In this document: in pieces, positions 37,600 to 44,731 of the stretch
How positions within the stretch are numbered: position 1 is the first letter of the stretch
How the letters are laid out: every line of letters starts with the position of its first letter
DNA from: Sphingomonadaceae bacterium
Lineage (GTDB): Bacteria; Pseudomonadota; Alphaproteobacteria; Sphingomonadales; Sphingomonadaceae
Length of the DNA: 47,138 bases
Reading direction: 5' to 3'
NCBI GenBank assembly: GCA_021732525.1
Contig: JAKFUU010000043.1
Location: forward strand, 1 to 47,138
Notes under the pieces: model-generated
The model's input: the letters and a program-made list of their open reading frames with translations, nothing else
What the model was told of the DNA's origin: nothing
Databases searched by the model: none
Translations under genes and position numbers: made by a program

Positions 37600-38072
37600 G
37601 TGTGGTCAGCGTCCCGACTCTGCCGCACCAGCGACTCGACACGATCAGCCACGGTCGAAGCGGCGATCATCACTGACGCAGACAAGCCAATCCCCAGGCC
37701 AAGGCTTTCAGCTTCGATCAGGAAGACTTTAACATCGCTCGGGAACTCGTCCTTGAAGATCATCCGGCCAGCATGCAGTGCGGCGTCCCAGCGAAAATCA
37801 TGGAGGTTCAAGCCTGGGCTATATGGCAACTCCAACTCGCAGCCGGGAACTTCATAAATTGCGCCGCTATCAACACCCGTCCTCGATGCGTCGATGACAA
37901 TAAGCTTCGTACAACCGCGCGCTTGAAACATGACCGCCATACCATCTGTTCCAGCATCGAAGAGCCGAACCGTTTCACTCGCGATACCCCGGCTGTGAAG
38001 CTGTCGGATCACCTCAATGCCAGCGCCATCATCTTGCCGGTTCAAGTTGCCGCAACCAATTACTGCGATCAT
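37596..38072 (-). CDS. hupD: Hydrogenase maturation endopeptidase, HupD/HyaD family
   Basis: The product is 158 aa. The three nickel-sensing positions of the family align to D15 (NRQDDGAG), D61 (LIVIDAS) and H91 (LNLHDFRW). The N-terminus IGCGNLNRQDDGAG is the family signature. It removes the C-terminal tail of the HupL precursor after nickel is inserted; the predicted cut follows H516 of HupL, freeing a 16-residue tail. It is followed by a coupled unknown gene. Confidence 0.92.
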   Translation of the reverse strand: MIAVIGCGNLNRQDDGAGIEVIRQLHSRGIASETVRLFDAGTDGMAVMFQARGCTKLIVIDASRTGVDSGAIYEVPGCELELPYSPGLNLHDFRWDAALHAGRMIFKDEFPSDVKVFLIEAESLGLGIGLSASVMIAASTVADRVESLVRQSRDADHT

Positions 38073-38082
38073 AAATTAAGCC

Positions 38083-38400
38083 TCAAATTCGCCAAAGACG
38101 GCAAGACCATTCAGGTTCGACCGGCAGCAACAACTCGGGAAGCTCGCAGAACCGCTGGTGAACGAGGTAATACATGCAAGTTTCGCACGACTGCGACAGT
38201 CCGTCGATATCGACCGGCTCAGGCGTAAAGCCCGCAACCGTCAGTTTTTGGGCCAGATCGTCTGGTAGTGCATGAAGTCTGGCAACAATATCCAGAATCA
38301 TCTCATGGCTATCAGCGCGAGGGAAGGCTTCGGTTGGAAAGCCAGACACAAGCAGCGTCGCGATGGTCTCGCGCGTGTCCTTGTCGTTGTTTTCGCGCAT
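38083..38400 (-). CDS. Four-cysteine small protein B, paralogue of the upstream gene, HiPIP-like spacing
   Basis: The product is 105 aa from ATG 38400, chosen because GGAG lies six bases before it; ATG 38406 sits on top of that site. The C-terminal third holds C72-x2-C75-x9-C85-x14-C100 in the pattern CxxCMYYLVH, C-x-LPEL, PVE-x2-W-x-CRLWRI. The neighbouring gene at 38422-38736 has the same end with the same spacing, so the two arose by duplication. C-x2-C-xn-C-x13-14-C with an aromatic-rich W-x-C end recalls high-potential iron-sulfur proteins. A zinc site or assembly chaperone is the alternative. No signal peptide is present. Confidence 0.75.
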   Translation of the reverse strand: MRENNDKDTRETIATLLVSGFPTEAFPRADSHEMILDIVARLHALPDDLAQKLTVAGFTPEPVDIDGLSQSCETCMYYLVHQRFCELPELLLPVEPEWSCRLWRI

Positions 38401-38421
38401 GATCATCTCCAGCAGGCGAAC

Positions 38422-38736
38422 TCAAATCCGCCAGAGGCGACACCACCAGTTTGCCTCCACCGGAACTGCAAGTTCCGGTAAATCACACCATTGACGGTGC
38501 ACCAGATAATACATGCATTCCAAACAGCGCGCTTCATCGGGGCCATAAGGGTGATTCACAAATCCGCTGACAACCATCTTGCCCTCGAGGTCATCTGGAT
38601 CAAGCGCTCGGAGCTCGTTGAGAAGGCCTGCAAATTCCTTCTCAGTCTCAGGAAAGGGCTCGGTTTGTGTCACGAGTCCAGCGTCCATCATATCGGACAT
38701 TTTGCTAAGCAGCGCCTGTTGTTCGTCTTCAGTCAA
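38422..38736 (-). CDS. Four-cysteine small protein A, paralogue of the downstream gene, HiPIP-like spacing
   Basis: The product is 104 aa. An acidic helical N-terminal part (MTEDEQQALLSKMSDMMDAG) leads to C71-x2-C74-x9-C84-x14-C99, with CMYYLVH, CDLPEL and the terminal WCRLWRI. The shared C-terminus with the next gene and the divergent N-terminus suggest the cysteine module is the working part. It is the first gene after hupL and follows a strong hairpin. The start is TTG 38736; an ATG at residue 13 is the alternative. The role is unknown; an electron carrier for HupSL or an assembly factor are both possible. Confidence 0.75.
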   Translation of the reverse strand: MTEDEQQALLSKMSDMMDAGLVTQTEPFPETEKEFAGLLNELRALDPDDLEGKMVVSGFVNHPYGPDEARCLECMYYLVHRQWCDLPELAVPVEANWWCRLWRI

Positions 38737-38766
38737 TTTTGCATGCCTTGAAATAGCTAAGTAATC

Positions 38767-38791
38767 CGGCGCTCGCGACCTGCGAGCGCCG
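38767..38791 (-). promoter_or_regulatory. Strong intercistronic hairpin after hupL
   Basis: On the transcribed strand CGGCGCTCGC (10 bp) pairs perfectly with GCGAGCGCCG across a five-base loop, 23 bases after the hupL stop. There is no U-tract. It probably stabilises the hupSL message or lowers readthrough to the accessory genes. Confidence 0.75.
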
Positions 38792-38814
38792 AAAGGTAAT
38801 GCAGCCGTTGGAGT

Positions 38815-40413
38815 TCACGCGGTGCGGAACCGCGCCAACTCCTCGCCCGTTTTTGCGTCATGGGCGTGCACGGTGCAAACCAGACATGAATCATACGAAC
38901 GAGCGACATGGCCGACCTCGACCGGATCGCTAGTATCGGCAATAGGCGTCCCGATCAAAGCCTCTTCAATCGGACCAAGCTCTCCACTGTCGGAACGCGG
39001 TCCAACATTCCAAGTCGTGGGCGCGATGATCTGATAGTTCTTGATCTTGCCGTTCTCAACCTCGATCCAGTGGCAAAGCGCACCGCGGATAGCCTCCGTC
39101 GCGCCCCAGCCCTGGCCGTCACGTTCTGTCGGTTTGACATACCATGGATCGTTAAGACGGAATTCGCGCAAGCAATGCTCGGCTTCGCGGTAGAGTTTGA
39201 CGCCTTCGTGCATGCGGGCGAAGTGGCGAAGCGCAACGCTTGCGCCGCCAAGCTTGCGGTACATGTCAAGCACAAGCGGATCGGTGTGCTGCCAATCTTC
39301 GCCGTGGCTGCCACCATTGACCAGCTGCCGAGCAAGCGCGCCGGCCTCAAGACGCCCATTATCTTCATGACGCACAGCCGTGGACCATGAATAACGACCA
39401 TCATGGTCCATGTCGTTTTGCTGGATAGGCTTGGTGACGCGATCAAAGGGATGCTGGCCGCTCTTCTCGTCGTACCAGGCCCGATCAATGTCCTCGCGGA
39501 TAAAGCGCTCTTCCATCAACGCATGGGTGTCGGTTTCGCCCACATAGACGCCGCTCTTCATGCGCAGTGAACGGTTCCGCGACTCGATTGTTGGCTTGCT
39601 ATATTTGTCTTCATGGGGAAGATAACCCCAGGTCACGAATTTTCCGTGGCCTTTGCCATATTTGTCCAGCCCAATATCAAGGCTCATCCGCCAAAACATG
39701 CCCAGATCGGAATTGGCATGTTCGGGTTTTTCATCAAGCCATGCGAGGAAATCATCATAAGAGCGAATCTCCTCGTAGCGCTCAAGCGAGCAACCCAGCC
39801 ACATTGGTTCAATCCAGTTGCGGCGGAAATGCTCGAGGATCGCCCATGCACGCGTCACATCGGTTAGCGTCGGCGCACACATCACACCGCCGGGCACCAT
39901 GTAGCTCGAATGCGGCCATTGACCGCCCAGAAGCGCGTAGATTTCCACCGGACGACCGGAAATGGTGACACCATGTTCATAATTGGTGCCGGTGAAGGGC
40001 GACCAGCGCCGGACTGCCTCTTCATAGTAACGCGACTTCGAATAGTTCTTGTGCGTGTAATCAATCATGAACAGGCCATAATGGTGGCGCGGCAAGCTTT
40101 GCAGACTTTCAGTGATCTGCCCAAGGTTGCGGGCGAGAATGGCGTTGCGGGGCACCTCGGATTTGAAGGCGGTATCAAGCGCCCACGCAGCGCAGGTAAG
40201 GTGTGAGGCACCACAGATTCCGCAAGCGCGGGGTGTGACGACGAGGCCGGCCTGCGGATCCTTGTCGCGGAGAATAACTTCAAAGCCGCGGAACATCTCA
40301 GCCTGGGCCCAGGCATTGACGACCACGCCATTTTCGATGTCGACACGAATGTCGAGATCGCCTTCAACACGCCCAACCGGCGAAATATCGAGTGTTTGAA
40401 CTGCTGCGGACAT
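38815..40413 (-). CDS. hupL: [NiFe] uptake hydrogenase large subunit, group 2a (Huc/HupL-like)
   Basis: The product is 532 aa. Nickel ligands are C64 and C67 in PRACGICGASH and C510 and C513 near the C-terminus in DSCLVCTVH. The usual DPC of the second motif is DSC here. A 16-residue tail follows H516 and should be removed by HupD. Together with the small subunit the sequence fits group 2a enzymes, which oxidise H2 at low levels and pass electrons to quinone. The enzyme is cytosolic, since the small subunit lacks a Tat signal. It follows hupS by 62 bases that contain a small hairpin. Confidence 0.95.
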   Translation of the reverse strand: MSAAVQTLDISPVGRVEGDLDIRVDIENGVVVNAWAQAEMFRGFEVILRDKDPQAGLVVTPRACGICGASHLTCAAWALDTAFKSEVPRNAILARNLGQITESLQSLPRHHYGLFMIDYTHKNYSKSRYYEEAVRRWSPFTGTNYEHGVTISGRPVEIYALLGGQWPHSSYMVPGGVMCAPTLTDVTRAWAILEHFRRNWIEPMWLGCSLERYEEIRSYDDFLAWLDEKPEHANSDLGMFWRMSLDIGLDKYGKGHGKFVTWGYLPHEDKYSKPTIESRNRSLRMKSGVYVGETDTHALMEERFIREDIDRAWYDEKSGQHPFDRVTKPIQQNDMDHDGRYSWSTAVRHEDNGRLEAGALARQLVNGGSHGEDWQHTDPLVLDMYRKLGGASVALRHFARMHEGVKLYREAEHCLREFRLNDPWYVKPTERDGQGWGATEAIRGALCHWIEVENGKIKNYQIIAPTTWNVGPRSDSGELGPIEEALIGTPIADTSDPVEVGHVARSYDSCLVCTVHAHDAKTGEELARFRTA

Positions 40414-40444
40414 TACTAAAACCTTTCTTGAATGCTGTTCTTAT

Positions 40445-40459
40445 GCCAACGGTGTTGGC
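40445..40459 (-). promoter_or_regulatory. Small hairpin between hupS and hupL
   Basis: GCCAAC (40445-40450) and GTTGGC (40454-40459) form a perfect 6-bp stem with a three-base loop, in the 62-base hupS-hupL gap. A similar intergenic hairpin is known from cyanobacterial hupSL. An effect on mRNA stability is inferred. Confidence 0.5.
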
Positions 40460-40475
40460 GTCGGGGCGCGGTCGA

Positions 40476-41438
40476 TCAAACGACGAAGATATCCTCTTCG
40501 GCCCAACGCGGCGACGCAGCTTTCGCGGCCGCAGTCAGCTTGATGTATCCGGATTTATCGACGCCTGTCGGCATGTCTTTCGGTACGCCCATAACGGTTT
40601 GCGTCTTGAACACGGTACCGGGTGCCAGATCGAAGAAGGGGAATTCCGGCTCGGTGCAGCCCATGCAAGGCATCCCGGCCCGCGTCTTTGAAGACTGCCG
40701 GTTCCAGAGAATGCGGTTGCAAGGCGAGTGCGTCATCGGGCCGCGACAGCCCAAATCATAGAACAGGCAGCCCTTGCGCTGCCCGAACTCGGTCGCTGAC
40801 ACCTTATAAGCAAAGTGCATGTTGCGGGTGCAACCGGTCTGCGTGAACGATGTAAAGAATGTTTTGGGGCGCTGGAACTCGTCAAGGGTGAGCTCGCCGC
40901 CGCGGCCCGTCGCGACGGCGACGACGATTTGCGTGATCCAGTCAGGATGCGCCGGACAACCCGGCACATTGATGACGGGAAGACCCGCCTTAGAAGTATA
41001 GCCGGTGCCCAAATAGCCGCCATGACTACGCTTCAGAAACTGCAAACCCTGGCTGTCGGAGGGGTTCGGCGCCGTGGCGGGGATGCCGCCCCAAGTCGCG
41101 CAATCGCCGACCGCCACGACATAGCCCGCGACCTTGCAAAGATCGGAGACCCAATCCTTCATCGCGCGGCCGGCGAAACGGTTCCACTGGCCTGTGCCGT
41201 TAGGCGCGTTTACGACCGATCCCTCGAACACGAAGATATCGAGCGGTATCTCGCCCGACACCAATCCGTTCAGCATCTTTTGAAGATTTTCGCCCAGTTC
41301 CAGGCCGAGTGACGGATGCCAGAGAACGTTGATGCCAAAGTCGGTTACCAAATCACAGGCGCTTGGCTCTTCAGCATTCAAAAACGACATCGTATTCCCG
41401 GAACAGGCTCCGCCTTGGAGCCACAGCATATTCGGCAT
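40476..41438 (-). CDS. hupS: [NiFe] uptake hydrogenase small subunit, group 2a (Huc/HupS-like)
   Basis: The product is 320 aa and has no Tat signal; it starts MPNMLWLQGGACSGN. Proximal cluster ligands are C12, C113 and C161, but the fourth usual cysteine is N15 (CSGN rather than CTGC). The distal site has C203, C224 and C231, and the usual histidine is Q200. Medial ligands are C240, C258 and C261. This fits the three [3Fe-4S] clusters reported for mycobacterial Huc. I chose ATG 41438 because GGGAGAG sits at the right distance; the longer TTG start lies within that ribosome site. A consensus sigma-54 promoter is about 60 bases upstream. Confidence 0.96.
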   Translation of the reverse strand: MPNMLWLQGGACSGNTMSFLNAEEPSACDLVTDFGINVLWHPSLGLELGENLQKMLNGLVSGEIPLDIFVFEGSVVNAPNGTGQWNRFAGRAMKDWVSDLCKVAGYVVAVGDCATWGGIPATAPNPSDSQGLQFLKRSHGGYLGTGYTSKAGLPVINVPGCPAHPDWITQIVVAVATGRGGELTLDEFQRPKTFFTSFTQTGCTRNMHFAYKVSATEFGQRKGCLFYDLGCRGPMTHSPCNRILWNRQSSKTRAGMPCMGCTEPEFPFFDLAPGTVFKTQTVMGVPKDMPTGVDKSGYIKLTAAAKAASPRWAEEDIFVV

Positions 41439-41498
41439 AATATTCTCTCCCAAATTTTTCCAACCAGAGCCGCCTGGCCGAAAGGTTAATTTTATACG

Positions 41499-41514
41499 TG
41501 CAACTACCGTGCCA
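41499..41514 (-). promoter_or_regulatory. Sigma-54 promoter of the hupSL operon
   Basis: The minus strand reads TGGCACGGTAGTTGCA, a full match to the RpoN consensus TGGCAC-N5-TTGCA, and is preceded by T. The expected transcription start is near 41488, about 50 bases before the hupS ATG. The NtrC-type activator at 42772-44256 is the natural partner. Confidence 0.88.
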
Positions 41515-41635
41515 AACTGAAGCGACTAAGCCCGCTCGCGCGAATCGCTGCAAATCCGCGGCAATGGCTGCATCGCCCATCCGATGACCTGGTAACTTGA
41601 TTTACATGTGCAAAGTAAGTTTTCATCGCGACCCG

Positions 41636-42304
41636 TCAGAACCGAAAACCGACGCCTGCGCTAATGATCCACGGACTTAGTTTGATATTGTCGGCATTCA
41701 CGGTGCTGCTTCCGCCCGTAAGCGTAGCATCAGTCGAGAAAAAACTCTTCTTTACATCAGCGTTGATCAAAAAGCTGTTGCCAAGTGGTACGTCAATGCC
41801 AGCCTGTAATGTCGGGCCAAAGGCGGTCTTGACTTTGGCTCGCGTGAACCCGCCGAGACGAGCGCGCTCATTGAAGAAAAACAATGCTTGTGCGCCAGCG
41901 CCGACATAAGGTTGCGGACCGGATCTGGGACCAAAACGATATTGGGCCGTGACGACTGGGGCGAAGAAAGTCGCCCGTGCAACATCGGCACCGGCTAGTG
42001 CGCCGCGCCCGCCGACATCGACACGCGCAAAGCAGCAGAACAACTCAATACCGATATTGTCACCGACGAACCTTGTAACGGTCAGCGCCGGGATCACCGG
42101 ATTGGACGTGGCCAAATCCGCGCCAGCGACAGCGGTGCCGTTCACGCGCACCTGGTCCGCGCCATTTTCGGTTATCACATAGCTTCCGAGCAGGCGCACC
42201 TGCCAATTCTTGTCGCCTTCTTCGGCCTTGGCAATTCCGGGCATCAGAGCCATGGCAGCCACGGCCAACGCACATGACGTTGCGCGCGAGATCTCGTTTC
42301 TCAT
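41636..42304 (-). CDS. OmpW-like outer-membrane beta-barrel protein
   Basis: With ATG 42304 the product is 222 aa. It has a signal peptide (MRNEISRATSCALAVAAMAL, then an AKA cut site near residue 27). The mature part is strand-rich and fits OmpW: NWQVRLLGSYVI, IPALTVTRFVGDNIGIELF, TAQYRFGPRSGPQPYVGAG, TLQAGIDVPLGNSFLINADVKKSF, and it ends SAGVGFRF. ATG 42325 also has a good ribosome site and would lengthen the leader. OmpW barrels allow passage of small or hydrophobic molecules. It lies between the regulator and hupS and has its own sigma-54 promoter, so it is probably part of the hydrogen regulon. Confidence 0.85.
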   Translation of the reverse strand: MRNEISRATSCALAVAAMALMPGIAKAEEGDKNWQVRLLGSYVITENGADQVRVNGTAVAGADLATSNPVIPALTVTRFVGDNIGIELFCCFARVDVGGRGALAGADVARATFFAPVVTAQYRFGPRSGPQPYVGAGAQALFFFNERARLGGFTRAKVKTAFGPTLQAGIDVPLGNSFLINADVKKSFFSTDATLTGGSSTVNADNIKLSPWIISAGVGFRF

Positions 42305-42403
42305 TGGTTTCCCCTTCCTAATCATTGCCTGCCTCTCCTTTGTGTCACGAACATCACGTGCCGGAGGGTTCAGGTGACTGCATGATGCAGTCAAACCGAA
42401 CGA

Positions 42404-42419
42404 AGCAAATATCGTGCCA
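42404..42419 (-). promoter_or_regulatory. Sigma-54 promoter of the ompW-like gene
   Basis: The minus strand reads TGGCACGATATTTGCT, matching TGGCACG-N4-TTGCW with T before it. The predicted start near 42393 gives a 70-90 base leader before the OmpW start codon. It is the second consensus site of this type found here and lies about 900 bases from the hupS one. Confidence 0.83.
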
Positions 42420-42554
42420 ACGCTCCGAGACGCCAGCATATGCGATGGTTGCAAGGAGAAAGCGGACAATCAACGGGGAGCGAAGTTTCGTCTAAGGCAG
42501 CGAAAAGCGCATAGCTTCTTTACAAATGATAATCAGGTATAGAGCGGTCGGCTC

Positions 42555-42791
42555 TCATCCGTGGCGATTTCCGCATACTGGACATGATACTTCCAGAAGA
42601 TATCCGTACCAGATTCCCGAGCAGCGGCTGCACCAATGACCTGTTGTTTGACGATCAGGGACACCGATCAGTTGGGCCATCGCGCCATAGCCCAGAAACT
42701 TGGCAGGTTGTGTCGATGGAGACGGCGGGACTCGTGAGTAAGGGAAGCGCACCACTTGGTTGCCATCCCGTTCACCGCCAGTTTGTGCCAT
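42555..42791 (-). CDS. Small zinc-ribbon protein next to the activator gene (78 aa)
   Basis: The C-terminal part holds GHWCSRCSGIWYGYLLEVSCPVCGNRHG, a classic two C-x2-C zinc ribbon. The N-terminal half is low in recognisable structure. The start at 42791 overlaps the activator stop by 20 bases, which would couple the two; an internal ATG at 42680 would give only the ribbon part. I do not recognise a family. The compact cysteine pattern argues it is a real gene rather than a shadow frame. Confidence 0.5.
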   Translation of the reverse strand: MAQTGGERDGNQVVRFPYSRVPPSPSTQPAKFLGYGAMAQLIGVPDRQTTGHWCSRCSGIWYGYLLEVSCPVCGNRHG

Positions 42792-44256
42792 TGCCGACTC
42801 CCTGATCCGATCTCAACAGATTATAGCGTTTGATTTTATTTACCAGCCCTACGCGTGACAATCCAAGTGCGGCTGCGGCACGGCTTTGATTCCACCGGTG
42901 CGTCAATAGCGTCTTTAACACAATCCGCCGTTCCAGATGTTCGAAATGTTCTTTCAGGGTCACGCCAGTCGGCAGTATCATTACCGTTTCTTCATGGACT
43001 TTGGCAAGGTTGGAAGCTGCCAGAATGGTCGGCGATAGATTGCGCGTTGTTATGAACTCGCCATCCTTTGCAAGTGCGACCATCCTGCGGATCTCATTCT
43101 CCAGTTCGCGGACATTGCCTGGGAAATCACAGGCAGAGAGCTTGCTCAACGCATCGGCCGAGATTCCCAAAATCTTGCGGCCGGTGGCTTCGGCGTGCTT
43201 TCCGACAAAAAATTCCGCTAGCGGTTCAATGTCTTCCGAGCGCTCGCGTAGAGGTGGCATTTCCAGATCGAAACCCTTGAGTCGGAAGTACAAATCCTGG
43301 CGAAATTCACGCTTTGCAACCAGTTCTTTCAACGGTCGGTTCGACGCCGCGATAATCCGAACGTCGCAGTGCATGACTGTATCTGATCCGACTGGCTTAA
43401 CTTCGCCCTCTTGGAGGAACCTCAGGAGGCTAACCTGAAACGAAGGTGACACCTCGGATATCTCATCGAGAAATACGGTGCCGCCATCGGCTGCCCGAAA
43501 GAGTCCCAGCCGATCAGCAACTGCTCCGGTGAACGCCCCACGCTTGTGTCCGAACAGCTCCGATTGCAGCATTTCATCTGAAATCCCGCCGCAATTTTGC
43601 ACCAGTAGCGGGCTCGCGCGCCGGTCAGAATTATAGTGGATGGCGCGGGCTAGCAGCTCTTTGCCGGTTCCCGTTTCGCCTTCGATCACTATGGGTAGTG
43701 ACGTCGGCGCGGCTTGCGCGGCCAGATTGCAGACCTGCGCCATGCGGTCACTAGCGTAAACCAGTTTTTCGAAACGCTGGCTTTCAGGCCTGCGAAAGAG
43801 TGTCGATGCGTGATCGTTGGCACTTAGCGGACCCTGCTGAACCTTGAACTCACGCGCGAGAAGTCGATGCCGCCGCGCCAATTCTTGCGCCTCCAATGCC
43901 CGCATGAGAACTAGCCCGAGTTGGTCTGGGTACAGCGGTTCATGGAGAAACTGATAGATGGCGGCTTTGGCTGCGGTATCGGCTGATACCGCTGTTGCCA
44001 GCGGTGCCACATAGATGCGCAAAATATCGGGATTTGAAGTGCGCAAATTCAACAGAAAATTCATTCCTTCGGAACTGTCAGCGCTTTCTTCACTGACCGC
44101 GAGTTCGATTTGAGCGGACTGGAGGGCATTGCGCGCTTCGCTTGCAGATTTTGCCACGATGAATCGATAACTATATCGGTTTGTGAGTGTTTTGGTGATC
44201 GGGCCCCAATCCGAAGCTCCCAATGCCAAAACCAGCACCGTCGCGGTATGATTCAT
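42772..44256 (-). CDS. NtrC-type sigma-54 activator (HupR/HoxA-like) with degenerate receiver
   Basis: With ATG 44256 the product is 494 aa. The N-terminal receiver fold (1-125) lacks the acidic pair (ALGAS instead of a DD motif), has E56 where the phosphorylated aspartate should be (AVSEESA, eight residues before G64), and has HEP where KP is expected. The AAA+ domain is intact: Walker A GETGTGKE (193-200), GAFTGA (240-245), Walker B VFLDE (261-265). The end is a Fis-type helix-turn-helix (SRAAAALGLSRVGLVNKIKRY). It should activate the two sigma-54 promoters nearby. No histidine kinase or H2 sensor is in the window. The longer frame from 44373 has no ribosome site I could see. Confidence 0.9.
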   Translation of the reverse strand: MNHTATVLVLALGASDWGPITKTLTNRYSYRFIVAKSASEARNALQSAQIELAVSEESADSSEGMNFLLNLRTSNPDILRIYVAPLATAVSADTAAKAAIYQFLHEPLYPDQLGLVLMRALEAQELARRHRLLAREFKVQQGPLSANDHASTLFRRPESQRFEKLVYASDRMAQVCNLAAQAAPTSLPIVIEGETGTGKELLARAIHYNSDRRASPLLVQNCGGISDEMLQSELFGHKRGAFTGAVADRLGLFRAADGGTVFLDEISEVSPSFQVSLLRFLQEGEVKPVGSDTVMHCDVRIIAASNRPLKELVAKREFRQDLYFRLKGFDLEMPPLRERSEDIEPLAEFFVGKHAEATGRKILGISADALSKLSACDFPGNVRELENEIRRMVALAKDGEFITTRNLSPTILAASNLAKVHEETVMILPTGVTLKEHFEHLERRIVLKTLLTHRWNQSRAAAALGLSRVGLVNKIKRYNLLRSDQGVGNGTNWR

Positions 44257-44542
44257 GAACTTTGTTTCCAATCTGACAACTTGGTTATCAGTTGGGCGTC
44301 GCGGCTGCAATCCCTTTTGCAAATGGCGTTTCGCGTTTCGCCGCTGCCGTTTAGGACCTACCAGGATAAACATTTCCTACAGCAGTGTTGGCACAAAGCG
44401 GGATGTGCGCCCGGCCTGATCCGGGAACAATCCTCGTTCGTCACGGCTGAATCGCCTGCGAGGTGCAGGGACTTGCCTCAGCTCTCGGCCTTTGCGGCGC
44501 AGACGCATTGCGTGATCTTTTCGCATCTCACGGACAAAGCCG

Positions 44543-44731
44543 CTAACGCCTTATGAAACAAGAAAGCGACCGCGGAAGATGGTCACGCAGCGGATCGGCA
44601 GGATCCCGGGCGTCCAACTGCAAGTCGGGTGCGATAACGGTATGGCCTCGGGACCGCAAGCGTTCGGCAAAGCCCGCCCAACTCCTGAAGTTGCGCCAAG
44701 CGCCGTGAATAACCATCGCTATCTTGGACAT
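44543..44731 (-). pseudogene. Alpha/beta-hydrolase gene fragment
   Basis: The 62-residue frame starts MSKIAMVIHGAWRNFRSWAGFAERLRSRGHTVIAPDLQ, clearly the first strand, oxyanion HGAW and second strand of an alpha/beta hydrolase. It then loses homology and stops, where the family needs some 200 more residues including the GxSxG nucleophile. It is a truncated remnant, lying between the activator gene and the right-hand transfer genes. Confidence 0.7.

Noticed and set aside
40476-41453. TTG start of hupS giving five extra residues
   Set aside because: The TTG is inside the GGGAGAG ribosome binding site for ATG 41438, where family homology begins.
41371-41580. 69-residue minus-strand frame upstream of hupS
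   Set aside because: It covers the sigma-54 promoter and the hupS start in another frame, with no motif and no ribosome binding site.
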